A stretch of DNA of 64,000 nucleotides from Lysobacter_K koreensis (GTDB lineage Bacteria; Pseudomonadota; Gammaproteobacteria; Xanthomonadales; Xanthomonadaceae). The notes under the pieces are model-generated. The model was not told the DNA's origin. It did not search any database and saw only the letters and a program-made list of their open reading frames with translations. The stretch lies in assembly GCF_042677045.1 (NCBI RefSeq), contig NZ_JBHTIH010000002.1:186001-250000 (forward strand), written 5' to 3'. Positions within the stretch are counted from its first letter, which is position 1. Every line of letters starts with the position of its first letter. The position numbers and the translations under genes were made by a program. Below are positions 29,101-37,705 of this stretch, piece after piece.

Positions 29101-30776
29101 GGTGAATCCCCTGTGGTGCTGGCCCGGTGGCCACTGGCCTGGACTTCGATTGCGCCGATGTCGGGGGCCGTGCCGATCGGGCGCGGGTGACGGAAGAAGT
29201 CGTGATCCGGTTGCGGTTGCGGCTGGCCGGCATCGATCAAGGGGCTGCCGGTTCTGGGCGTGGCTTCGAAATCCGGGTAGCTGGTGCGGGTCAACAGCGG
29301 ATCGCGCGCGCACAGGTTTCCGGGCGGGCAGAAATCGTCCTTGACGTGCCAGAACAGGTTGCCCTCGAACGTCACCGGCGTCTGGCTGTTGACCGCGTAG
29401 TGGGCGCAGGTTCGCTGCTTGAACAGCGAGTCCTGCCCCCATTCGTCGCCACCGACGAAGGCGTTGTTCTGCACCAGCACGCGCGCGGAGGCGGCGCCGC
29501 CGGTGGTGATCATCAGGCAGTCGCCCTGGCCGGCGATGGTGTTGTGGCGCAGGACCGCCAGCGCGCCGGGTGTCGGCCGGATCGACAGCGTGTTGCCCTT
29601 GGCCCGGCAGTGGTCGCCGTCGCCGAGGTTGGAGGTGGGGAAGTCGGCGAAGTAGCCGCAGTCGCCCAGCGCGATGGTGTTCTCGATCGTCAGCGGCCCC
29701 GACACTTTGATCTGGTTGCCGGCGTTGCCCTGCGCGCGTACGCGCCGGATGGTGACGTGGCCGCTGCCATCCAGGTACAGCAGGTCGAGGCCGTCGGAGG
29801 CGTTGTGGTGGACGCTCATGTCCTCGAACACCCAGTCGCCGCCACTGGTTTCGGTGCCCAGGCCGTCGCCGTAGCCGCCTTGCTGCTGTGCCCAGCAGCC
29901 GAACGCGCGCTGGTCCGGGTAGCGCTCGGCGCAACCGTTCCAGGCGATCTCGCCACCGCTGAAGCGCACGGTGCCGCTGTTGCTGGAGCCTTGCCCGCCG
30001 CCTTCGTTGAGGTTGCCATCCCAGCCGGCCCAGCCGTTGGCGCGCAGCCGCACCCGCAGCAAGGTCCAGTCGCGCAAGCGGCCGGCGCGTACGCCGTTGG
30101 CGCCGAGCCCGTGAATGTGCAGGTCGCGCAGCAGCACGTTGCGCGAGTCGGCGGCGTGGATGCCGTTCTCGCCCCAGCTGGCCGTCGGCGAGCTGGCATC
30201 CGCGCACGGCGCGTTTGCGCCGCGGGGCGTGCCCTCGCGGTTGTGGTCGATGACGCAGCTGCTGTGGTCGGTGAGTTCCAGGCACGCGATCTCGACGTTG
30301 TCGCTGCCGTCCAGCTGCAGCACCGCGCGCGCGCCGCGGGTCGCCCACAGCTCGGGCCCCGCCGGGCATTGCAGGTTGTAGCTGTGGCCGAGGATCCGCG
30401 TTGGCCGCGATGGCGAGGGGCCGCTGGGCACCGGCGCCAGCACGCACAGCGACGGGGCGTCGGGATCGCAGGCCTGGGTGCCGGGTGCGCCCAGACCCAT
30501 CATGTAGCTGCCTGGCCCGATCAGCAGCGTGTCGCCCCCGGCGATGCGCGGCGTGGCGTTCGGCGGTAGGGCGATGAACGGATGCTGCCATGCGCACTTG
30601 CGGCTGCTGTCGCCGCGCGCATAGGCCGCGTTGGCGCTGCCATCGCATTGCGCGGCGCTGCCGCCGTCGCTACGCACGTAGTGGGTGGCGGCCTCCGCGC
30701 GCGGGAGGGCCAAGGCCATCCAGAGCAACAGCCCCGGCGGCCACGGACCAACCAGCAGCGGCCGCAGCGTGGTCAT
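29097..30776 (-). CDS. Secreted right-handed beta-helix protein (short paralogue)
   Basis: The 559-residue protein starts with a signal peptide (cleavage likely after AEA, before ATHYVRSDGGSAAQC). It then repeats the beta-helix plan of the larger paralogue at 22065-24677: PRIAGGDTLLIGPGSYMMGLGAPG, ANGWAGWDGN, HHNASDGLDLLYLDG and GNAGNQIKVSGP are shared almost word for word. It lacks the NEW3-like and Ig-like tail. ATG 30776 has AGGA five bases upstream. It overlaps the ligase gene before it and the AlkP-fold gene after it, both by ATGA, so it is an integral part of the EPS operon. An EPS-specific lyase, epimerase or periplasmic polymer-handling role is inferred. Many Cys residues suggest disulfide bonds in the periplasm. 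Confidence 0.85.
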   Translation of the reverse strand: MTTLRPLLVGPWPPGLLLWMALALPRAEAATHYVRSDGGSAAQCDGSANAAYARGDSSRKCAWQHPFIALPPNATPRIAGGDTLLIGPGSYMMGLGAPGTQACDPDAPSLCVLAPVPSGPSPSRPTRILGHSYNLQCPAGPELWATRGARAVLQLDGSDNVEIACLELTDHSSCVIDHNREGTPRGANAPCADASSPTASWGENGIHAADSRNVLLRDLHIHGLGANGVRAGRLRDWTLLRVRLRANGWAGWDGNLNEGGGQGSSNSGTVRFSGGEIAWNGCAERYPDQRAFGCWAQQQGGYGDGLGTETSGGDWVFEDMSVHHNASDGLDLLYLDGSGHVTIRRVRAQGNAGNQIKVSGPLTIENTIALGDCGYFADFPTSNLGDGDHCRAKGNTLSIRPTPGALAVLRHNTIAGQGDCLMITTGGAASARVLVQNNAFVGGDEWGQDSLFKQRTCAHYAVNSQTPVTFEGNLFWHVKDDFCPPGNLCARDPLLTRTSYPDFEATPRTGSPLIDAGQPQPQPDHDFFRHPRPIGTAPDIGAIEVQASGHRASTTGDSP

Positions 30777-32098
30777 TTTTCCTGTGGGCGGTAAAGCCCC
30801 GGCGCGATCTGTCCGGCCATGGGAAAGCGTTGGTATATGGCGTCGGTGACGGGCGCCGGTGCGACAACCGGCGAGGTCCGGGCATGGCGCTTGAGCGTGG
30901 CGTAGTGCTCGACCAGGCCGCACAGGATCCAGAAATTCGCCATCACCAGCCCTTCGTTGAACGACGACCCGTACAGGTTGCCCATCGCCATCGCGACCAC
31001 CGCCAAGCCGAAACCCAGCGCCAGCGCCTGGCTTTCGCGGTCGTCCGGGTCCGACGATCGTCGCACCGTGATCGCCAGCTTCAGTAGGCGCCATAGCAGC
31101 CACAGCATCGCGATCAGTCCCAGCGGGCCGCACTCGGCCAGCATCAACACGTACATGTTGTGCGCGTCGTAGCCTTCGTAGTCGGAGTAGCTGCCGATGT
31201 AGCTGGGAAAACGGCCGAACCCGACCCCGGCGGGGTTGTCGCGCCACATGCGCATGGCGCCGTCCCAGATGTCGAAACGGCTGGCGGTGCTGACGTCCAG
31301 TTCCGCCTCGCCGATCTCGTTGAGTTGCTGGGTTTCGACCACGCGTTGGGTCACGCCCTCGGGCAGCAGGCTGATGGCCGGTACCATCGCCACCGCCAGC
31401 AGGCCGGCGAGCAGCAGGTGCCGGCGCAGCAGCAGCAGCGCCGTGGTCACCACCGCGATCAGGTAGGACTGGCGCGAGAACGTCACCATGATCGCCACCA
31501 CCAGCACCACGATCCCGGCGATCGCGATCAGCCGCCAGATGCGGCGTCCGCGCACGAACAATGCGAACGCGACCAGCAGCGGCAGGAACATCGCGAAGAA
31601 CACGCCCGCGCGGTTGGACACGCGCGCGCCACCGAACGGCCCGGCGATGCGCTTGCTGTCGTCGAAGCTGCTGAACGAGTCGCGCGCGATGCCTTCGCCC
31701 ACCGACTCCAGCCCGGCGACGATCGCCACCACCAGCATCAGCGCGAGCAGCTGCCGAGTGCCGGCCAGGTCCTGGCGGCAGTGCCGGTACACGAAGTACA
31801 GCAGCGGATAGAAGATGAAGTTCTTGAGGTCGGTGAGGTCGGTGACCAGCGTGCCCGGCCGCGTCGCCAGCGCGATCAGCAGCCCGATCACCAGCGATGC
31901 GAACAGCAGCAGCAGCGGCGCGCGCAGGATCCCGGGCGCGGGCGGTGGCATGTCCGGACGACGCGCGGGCATCGACAGCAGCAGCACGATCAGCAGCAGG
32001 TTGGCCACGTTCAGGCCCGCCAGTCCGGTGTCGAACGGCACGTGCAGCGAATTGGGCATCAGCACGATCGGGATGGCCAGCAGCGCGCGACGGAACAT
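30773..32098 (-). CDS. O-antigen ligase / Wzy-type polymerase family protein
   Basis: This 441-residue membrane protein has about ten helices and a large periplasmic loop (PEGVTQRVVETQQLNEIGEAELDVS to YDAHNMYVLMLAECG). The loop pattern RxxIWxxAxxMxxDNPxGVGFGxF and the downstream AHNMYV correspond to the O-antigen ligase/polymerase family (Wzy_C, PF04932). In an EPS locus it most likely polymerises the repeat units. The frame is open further upstream through the asparagine-synthase gene; the ATG at 32098 (MFRRALLAIPIVLM) is chosen because it begins the first helix. It starts 2 bp after the end of the amidotransferase gene and overlaps the beta-helix gene. Confidence 0.88.
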   Translation of the reverse strand: MFRRALLAIPIVLMPNSLHVPFDTGLAGLNVANLLLIVLLLSMPARRPDMPPPAPGILRAPLLLLFASLVIGLLIALATRPGTLVTDLTDLKNFIFYPLLYFVYRHCRQDLAGTRQLLALMLVVAIVAGLESVGEGIARDSFSSFDDSKRIAGPFGGARVSNRAGVFFAMFLPLLVAFALFVRGRRIWRLIAIAGIVVLVVAIMVTFSRQSYLIAVVTTALLLLRRHLLLAGLLAVAMVPAISLLPEGVTQRVVETQQLNEIGEAELDVSTASRFDIWDGAMRMWRDNPAGVGFGRFPSYIGSYSDYEGYDAHNMYVLMLAECGPLGLIAMLWLLWRLLKLAITVRRSSDPDDRESQALALGFGLAVVAMAMGNLYGSSFNEGLVMANFWILCGLVEHYATLKRHARTSPVVAPAPVTDAIYQRFPMAGQIAPGLYRPQEK

Positions 32099-32100
32099 GC

Positions 32101-33978
32101 TCAGTCCTCCACGACGGCCGAATCGAGGAAGCGCTGCGCCCACAGTTCCAGGCAGATCACCTGCCACAACACCTGGCGGCGGTCGACCCGGCCGCTGGCG
32201 TGTTCGTCCAGCAGCGCGTTGGCCACCGCCGGGTCGCACAGGCCGCGCTCGCGGAACGCGCGGCTGGCGAAGGTGTCGCGCGCGACCTCGCGCAGCGGCC
32301 CGCGCAGCCATTCGCCCAGCGGGATCCCGAAGCCCTGCTTGGGCTTGGCCACCGCGCGTGGCGGCAGCCAGCGCTCGGCGACCTGGCGCAGCAGGACCTT
32401 GCCGGTGCCGGCGCGGATGCGGAACGACTCCGGCAGGCTCAACGCGAAGCTCGCCAGCTCCGGGTGCAGGAACGGCGAGCGGCCTTCCAGCGAGTTGGCC
32501 ATCGCCATCCGGTCGAGCTTCACCAGGATGTCGTCGGGCAGGTAGCTCTGCAGGTCGATCGCGACCGCGCGGTCCAGCGGCGAGCGGCCCGCGCCCAGGT
32601 CGGCGCCGGCCTCGTCGAGCACCGGCAGGTGGTAGTGGCGGCTGCCGCCGGCGTCGGCGTGCAGCGCGCGCGCGGTGCCGGCGCGCTGCAGGGCGACGGA
32701 GCTGAGATAGCGTTCCTCGCCGGGCAGCTGCAGGCGCTCGCCGATGCGGTCGAGGCGGTCGCCGATCGGGTCGGGCAGCAGCGCGCCGGCGACGCGCAGC
32801 ACCGCCGCGGCCGGGCGGGTCAATGGCCCGAGGCGGTCGAGCGCCAGCAGGCGCAGGTAGCGGTCGTAACCGCCGAACAGTTCGTCGCCACCGTCGCCGG
32901 TCAGCACCATCTTCACGTGCTGGCGCGCGAGCTGCGACACCAGGAACGTCGGGATCGCCGAGGCATCGGCGAACGGTTCGTCGAAATGCCAGACCAGCTG
33001 CTGCAGCAGCGCCGCCGCGTCGGGTTCGACCACCAGTTCGTGGTGCTCGGTGCCCAGGTGACGCGCCACCAGGCGCGCGTCGTCGAGCTCGCTGTAGGCC
33101 GCTTCCTTGAAGCCGATAGTGAAGGTCTTGACCGGCGCATCGAGGTGGCGCGCCATCAGTGCCACCACCGTGCTCGAGTCCAGCCCGCCGCTGAGGAACG
33201 CGCCGAACGGCACGTCCGAGGTCAGCCGGCTGGCGACGGCGCGGTCGAGCAGTTCGGCCAGTTCTTCGCCGGCTTCGGCTTCCGACATTCGGGTCTTGGT
33301 CGCCAGGCTCGGGCGCCAGTAGCGCTGCAGTTCGACCTGGCCGTCGCGGTAGCGCAGCCAGTGCCCGGGCGGCAGCTTGGACACGCCGGCGAAGATGCTC
33401 GACGGCGAAGGCACGTAGCCGTAGCTCAAATACGCGCGCAACGCGTCGGGGGCGACGTCGCGCGGACAGTCGCTCGACTGCAGCAGCGACTTGAGTTCCG
33501 AGCCGAACAGGATCCGGTGCCGATTGCGGGTGTAGTACAGCGGCTTCTCGCCGAAGCGGTCGCGGGCCAGCAGCAGCTCATTGCTGCGCCGGTCCCAGAT
33601 CGCGATCGCGAACATCCCGTCCAGGCGCGCGATCGCGTCGGTGCCGTGGCGCAGGTAGGCCTGCAGGATGACCTCGGCCTCGCTTTGGGTGCGGAAGTCG
33701 TGGCCGTCGCGTTCAAGTTCGCGGCGCAGCTCGCGGAAGTTATAGATCTCGCCGTTGAAGACCAGGCAGACCTGCTGCTCGGCCGCGTAGGCGGGTTGGT
33801 GGCCGCCGGCGATGTCGATGATCGACAGCCGGCGCATGCCGAGCACGGCGCGCTCATCGACGTGGTGGCCGTCATCGTCCGGTCCGCGGTGACGGATGAC
33901 CGCGGTCATGCGGCGGCCGAGCTCGGCCGAGGGCGGCGCGTGCCCGGGGGCGACGACGATGCCTGCTATGCCGCACAT
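32101..33978 (-). CDS. asnB: Glutamine-hydrolysing asparagine synthase-like amidotransferase
   Basis: A 625-residue protein with an N-terminal class-II glutamine amidotransferase domain (MCGIAGIV, nucleophile Cys2, RGPDDDGHH, NGEIYNFRELR) and a C-terminal synthetase domain with the PP-loop FLSGGLDSSTVVAL. Enzymes of this kind use glutamine ammonia to amidate a carboxylate after adenylation. In EPS loci of the exosortase-A type, a homologue (TIGR03108, amidotransferase 1) occurs regularly and is thought to amidate uronic acids or peptide acids of the polymer instead of free aspartate. The nearby uronate-forming dehydrogenase and epimerase genes fit this. It lies between the glycosyltransferase gene and the polymerase gene, with 19 and 2 bp gaps. 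True asparagine synthesis cannot be excluded. Confidence 0.88.
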   Translation of the reverse strand: MCGIAGIVVAPGHAPPSAELGRRMTAVIRHRGPDDDGHHVDERAVLGMRRLSIIDIAGGHQPAYAAEQQVCLVFNGEIYNFRELRRELERDGHDFRTQSEAEVILQAYLRHGTDAIARLDGMFAIAIWDRRSNELLLARDRFGEKPLYYTRNRHRILFGSELKSLLQSSDCPRDVAPDALRAYLSYGYVPSPSSIFAGVSKLPPGHWLRYRDGQVELQRYWRPSLATKTRMSEAEAGEELAELLDRAVASRLTSDVPFGAFLSGGLDSSTVVALMARHLDAPVKTFTIGFKEAAYSELDDARLVARHLGTEHHELVVEPDAAALLQQLVWHFDEPFADASAIPTFLVSQLARQHVKMVLTGDGGDELFGGYDRYLRLLALDRLGPLTRPAAAVLRVAGALLPDPIGDRLDRIGERLQLPGEERYLSSVALQRAGTARALHADAGGSRHYHLPVLDEAGADLGAGRSPLDRAVAIDLQSYLPDDILVKLDRMAMANSLEGRSPFLHPELASFALSLPESFRIRAGTGKVLLRQVAERWLPPRAVAKPKQGFGIPLGEWLRGPLREVARDTFASRAFRERGLCDPAVANALLDEHASGRVDRRQVLWQVICLELWAQRFLDSAVVED

Positions 33979-33997
33979 GGTGTGGTCCTCGCCATGC

Positions 33998-35173
33998 TCA
34001 GCTGCTCCTGCTCGGCAGTTCGGTCGCCACCAGCGGCGCGCGCTCGCCGCGGTACAGCGCCATCAACCGCGCCACCACCTGCTCGACGCCGGCCTGGCGC
34101 TTGACGGTGGCGCGGGCCTCGTCGCCCATCGTGCGGCGCTGCAGCGGTGTCAACGTCGCGGCCCTGGCCATGCAGCGGGCCAGTCCCGCGCGATCGCCCG
34201 GCTCGAACAGCCAGCCGTTCTCGCCGTCGCGGACGAAGTCTTCGTTGCCGCTGATGCGGCTGGCGACCATCGGCAGTCCGGCGGCCATCGATTCGAGCAA
34301 GGTGTTGGACAGCCCTTCGATCCGCGAGCACTGCACGCCGATGCTGGCATCGCACAGTTGTGCCTCGATGTCGTCGCGATGCCCGGCGAAGTCGATGCGC
34401 GCGCCCAGGCCCAGCCGGTGCGCCTGCTGCCGCAGCGGCGTCTCCAGCGCGCCGGTACCGACCAGCAGCAGGCTGGCGTCGCGGTGGGTGGGAACGATGT
34501 CGGCGAACGCGTCGATCAGGGTGTCCAGGCTTTTTTCCTCGGTCATGCGGCCGATGAAGATGAAACGCGCGGGCATGTCCGGCGCGCGTTGCAGGTCGGC
34601 AAAGCGTTCGGTGTGGACCGCGTTGGGCAGCGCCACGATCCGCGACGCGGCGATGCCGCGGGTGGCGAGCGTCGCCGCCATGCGCCGGCTGATCGCCTGC
34701 CACGCCCCGGCGTGGCGCAGGCCGAGGTAGGCGAGGCGGTTGAGGGCGCCACTGCCCGGCGCCAGCGTGCCGCGCTCCAGCTCCCAGGAGCCGGCGACCT
34801 TGACCAGCACGCGCTTGTTCAGGCAGCGCCCGAGCAGTGCGCAGATCGCGGCCAGGTGGTGGGCGATGTGCACGTGCCACGCGTCGTAGCGGTGGCGGCG
34901 CCGGACCAGGAACGCGGTCGTGGCCAGCCACAGCCAGACGCTGCCCAGCAGCGGCACGCGCGGGTAGGCCAGCCGGCACACCGGCACGCCGTCGACGCGC
35001 GCGATCTTCTGCTGCGGCCCGCGGCGCAGGCGCGGCACCAGCACTGTCACCCGCTGGCCGCGCGCGCGCAGGCCGCGCGCGAGGGTGCGCACCTGGCCCT
35101 CGGCGCCGCCACCGCGTTCGGCCGGATACGAAGACTCCAGCACCATCAGCACGTGCAGCGGACGCGCGTTCAC
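33998..35173 (-). CDS. Glycosyltransferase family 4
   Basis: A 391-residue GT-B glycosyltransferase. It has SSYPAERGGGAEGQVRTLARGL at the N-terminal acceptor side, then FIFIGRMTEEKSLDTLIDAF, and the donor-binding segment SRIEGLSNTLLESMAAGLPMV with the EX7E-like Glu pair. It probably adds one sugar to the lipid-linked EPS repeat at the cytosolic face. The start is GTG 35173, whose GTGA overlaps the stop of the upstream glycosyltransferase; a GGGGG tract stands shortly before it. The donor and linkage cannot be read from the sequence. Confidence 0.85.
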   Translation of the reverse strand: MNARPLHVLMVLESSYPAERGGGAEGQVRTLARGLRARGQRVTVLVPRLRRGPQQKIARVDGVPVCRLAYPRVPLLGSVWLWLATTAFLVRRRHRYDAWHVHIAHHLAAICALLGRCLNKRVLVKVAGSWELERGTLAPGSGALNRLAYLGLRHAGAWQAISRRMAATLATRGIAASRIVALPNAVHTERFADLQRAPDMPARFIFIGRMTEEKSLDTLIDAFADIVPTHRDASLLLVGTGALETPLRQQAHRLGLGARIDFAGHRDDIEAQLCDASIGVQCSRIEGLSNTLLESMAAGLPMVASRISGNEDFVRDGENGWLFEPGDRAGLARCMARAATLTPLQRRTMGDEARATVKRQAGVEQVVARLMALYRGERAPLVATELPSRSS

Positions 35174-36342
35174 GCACCACCCCCGAGCTTGGGCTGGGTC
35201 ACCTGGCGCGATTCCGGGGCCGCATGGGTATCCGCGCGCAGGCAACGTTCGTAGACCGCGACCGTGGCATCGACCAGGCGTGCGATCGAGTAGCGGCTGC
35301 GGATGCGCGCCGCCGATTCGCGGCCCAAGCGCGCGCGCAGCGCGGGTTCGGCCACTAGCCGCCGCAGTTGCGCCGCAAGCGCGTCGCTGTCGTCGCTGCG
35401 GAACAGCAGGCCAGTGGCATCGTGCTCGACCAGTTCCGGGGTGCCGCCGACTTGCGAGGCGATCACCGGGCAGCCCACCGACATCGCCTCCATCACCACG
35501 TTGGGCATGCCTTCGTGGAACGAGGGCAGCACCAGGAAATCGGCGGCCTGCATCAGCCGCGGCGCGTCGCTGCGCTCGCCGAGGAAATGCATGTCTTCGC
35601 GCAGGCCGGCCGCCTCGCACAGGTGCTGGAGTTCGCGGTCGAGCGGGCCGTGCCCGGCCAGCGCGATCCACGGACGGTCCTGCGCGGGCAGGGCGAGCAG
35701 TGCGCGCACCAGGCAGCGCAGGTTCTTCTGTTCGACCAGCCGCCCGACGAACAGGCCGAAGGTCCGGCCCTCCGGCACGCCGAGGGCCTGGCGCAGCTGG
35801 GCGCGCTCCAGCGTGGCCAGCGGTTGCGCGGACGCGATGCCGTTGGCCACGAAATCGAAGCGCTCCATCGGGAGCTTTACCTCCGCTGCGGTCGCGGCGG
35901 CCGCGGCCCGTGAGTTGGAGATCACCGCGGCGCTGCGTAGCAGGGCGAAGCGCTTCAGGCCCCAGAACAGCGGAGACTTGTCCAGGTAGAGGTTGCGCAC
36001 CGACGACACCTGTCGCGGCGCGTTGGCCACCAGCCAGCGTGCCACCGCGGTCCACAGCTCGGCGGTGAGCGAGTACGCATGGACCAGGTCATAGCGTCCC
36101 TGGCGCAGCAAGGCGGCGTAGCGCAGCACGAAACCCAGGTCGAAGCGGCCGCGCTTGGGCAGGTGGTGCACGCGGATGCCCTGCGCGCGCAGCTCGTGCA
36201 CCAAAAACGACTCGCTGCGGAAGAACAGCAGTTCCGGCTGCCAGCGCGCGCGGTCGAGGCCGCCCAGGAGGTAGGAAATCTGGCGCTGGCTGCCGCCCAC
36301 CTCCATCTCGTCGCTTACCAGCAGCAGCCGTCTTGCCATCAT
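35170..36342 (-). CDS. Glycosyltransferase family 4
   Basis: The product (390 residues) is a GT4 glycosyltransferase. VSDEMEVGGSQRQISYLLGGL marks the N-terminal domain, VGRLVEQKNLRCLVRALLAL the start of the nucleotide-binding half, and PSFHEGMPNVVMEAMSVGCPVIAS the donor-site motif. Two adjacent ATG codons (36342 and 36339) could each serve as start; GGA lies about 14 bases before the first. It is one of three GT4 enzymes and one GT2 enzyme in the operon, which together with the phosphoglycosyl transferase suggest a repeat unit of about five sugars. It ends in a 4-bp overlap with the next glycosyltransferase. Confidence 0.85.
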   Translation of the reverse strand: MMARRLLLVSDEMEVGGSQRQISYLLGGLDRARWQPELLFFRSESFLVHELRAQGIRVHHLPKRGRFDLGFVLRYAALLRQGRYDLVHAYSLTAELWTAVARWLVANAPRQVSSVRNLYLDKSPLFWGLKRFALLRSAAVISNSRAAAAATAAEVKLPMERFDFVANGIASAQPLATLERAQLRQALGVPEGRTFGLFVGRLVEQKNLRCLVRALLALPAQDRPWIALAGHGPLDRELQHLCEAAGLREDMHFLGERSDAPRLMQAADFLVLPSFHEGMPNVVMEAMSVGCPVIASQVGGTPELVEHDATGLLFRSDDSDALAAQLRRLVAEPALRARLGRESAARIRSRYSIARLVDATVAVYERCLRADTHAAPESRQVTQPKLGGGA

Positions 36343-36385
36343 CGTGTCCGGTTCCAATTGCGTCGATGCCACCGTGTCGACCGCC

Positions 36386-37705
36386 TCACTGGTTCGCGCT
36401 GCCGTCGAGCACGCCCGAGCGTGCCGGCGGATGGGTTGCGAGCGCATCGCCAGCCGGCTGTCGGCGCCCGTGCTCACGCACGGCGTCGCGCATGTGCGCG
36501 GCCAACCTACCGGCCTCCTTGACCACGTCGAACTCGCGCTCCACTTTGCGGCGGCCTTCGACCGCGAAGCCTTCGCGCAACGCCGGGTCGGCGAGCAGCT
36601 CGGCGACCGCATGGGCGAGCGCCTGCGGGTCGTTCGGCATGACCAGGCGACCGCATATGCCGTCATCGACCAGTTCGGGAATGCCCGAGACGTGGGTGCT
36701 AACCACCGGCAGGCCTGCCGCCATGGCTTCGGTGAGGACGTTGGGAATGCCGTCGGCGTTGCCTTCGGGGGTGACCACGCAGGGCATCACCATCACCGTT
36801 GCATCGGCCATCGCCTGGCGCACGAAGCCGCTGGGCTTGGCGCCGACGAAACTCACCCGGTCGCCGAGGCCGAGCGCATCGCGTTGTGCTTCGAGCTGGC
36901 GGCGCAGCTTGCCCTCGCCGATGACCACGCTGTCGAACGGCACCCCGCGGCGCTGCAGCTCGGCCAGCGCCGGCAGCAGCACGTCGTAGCCCTTGATCGG
37001 GTCCAGCCGGCCCACCGAGAGCAAGCGGTGCGGCAGGCGCGGCGCGTGCGAGAACGGGTTGTTGGGCAGGTCGAGCGCCGAATGCACCACCTGCACGAGC
37101 CGCGGTCCCGGGGTCGGCATCCACTGCGCCAGGTGACGCACGTTGTTGCGGGTGATGGTGACCGGCAGCGCGGTGCTGGCCAGTTTGTCGGCCATCATGT
37201 GGTCTTCGACGAAAATGTCGTGGGCGCGGCTGGTGAACGAGTACGGCACATCCAGCAGGCGCGATAGGAACCAGGCGACGGTGGCAGGGTAGGTGGCCCA
37301 CGCGGCGTGGATGATCTGCGGGTCGAACCGGCGGATCCAGCGCCACTGACCGGCCGCGTGGCACAGCGCGCCGATGCTGCGCAGCAGGTTTAGCGGTTGT
37401 CGCCACATGCGCGCGCACATCAACCCCAGGAAACCGCCGACCTTGAGCGGGTGGTGCAGCGCCAGCGTGAGCAGCGCGAGCATCGAACGCAGCGCGCCGA
37501 GCGGATGGCGGGCGCGACCGAGCAGTTCCACCGTGCGTTCCTGCTCGATCTTCTCCGACGCCGGCTTCAACGACAGGATCGCCAGGTCGGCGCGGTGCCC
37601 GATCAACGCGTGCATCTCGCGCACGATGAAGGTCTCCGACAAGCTCGGGAACAGCGAAACCACGTACAGCACGCGCAGCGGCTCGGAGGCGGGGGGGTCA
37701 CTCAT
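36386..37705 (-). CDS. Glycosyltransferase family 4 (WcaL/colanic-acid type)
   Basis: A 439-residue GT4 enzyme whose N-terminus VLYVVSLFPSLSETFIVREMHAL and segment HAAWATYPATVAWFLSRLLDVP are typical of WcaL/AmsK-like EPS glycosyltransferases. The donor site reads CVVTPEGNADGIPNVLTEAMAAGLPVVS (given here in two parts: VVTPEGNADGIPN, then VLTEAMAAGLPVVS). The ATG at 37705 overlaps the stop of the GT2 gene by ATGA, while a 43-bp gap separates its end from the next gene. It should act on a lipid-linked intermediate in the cytosol. Confidence 0.86.
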   Translation of the reverse strand: MSDPPASEPLRVLYVVSLFPSLSETFIVREMHALIGHRADLAILSLKPASEKIEQERTVELLGRARHPLGALRSMLALLTLALHHPLKVGGFLGLMCARMWRQPLNLLRSIGALCHAAGQWRWIRRFDPQIIHAAWATYPATVAWFLSRLLDVPYSFTSRAHDIFVEDHMMADKLASTALPVTITRNNVRHLAQWMPTPGPRLVQVVHSALDLPNNPFSHAPRLPHRLLSVGRLDPIKGYDVLLPALAELQRRGVPFDSVVIGEGKLRRQLEAQRDALGLGDRVSFVGAKPSGFVRQAMADATVMVMPCVVTPEGNADGIPNVLTEAMAAGLPVVSTHVSGIPELVDDGICGRLVMPNDPQALAHAVAELLADPALREGFAVEGRRKVEREFDVVKEAGRLAAHMRDAVREHGRRQPAGDALATHPPARSGVLDGSANQ

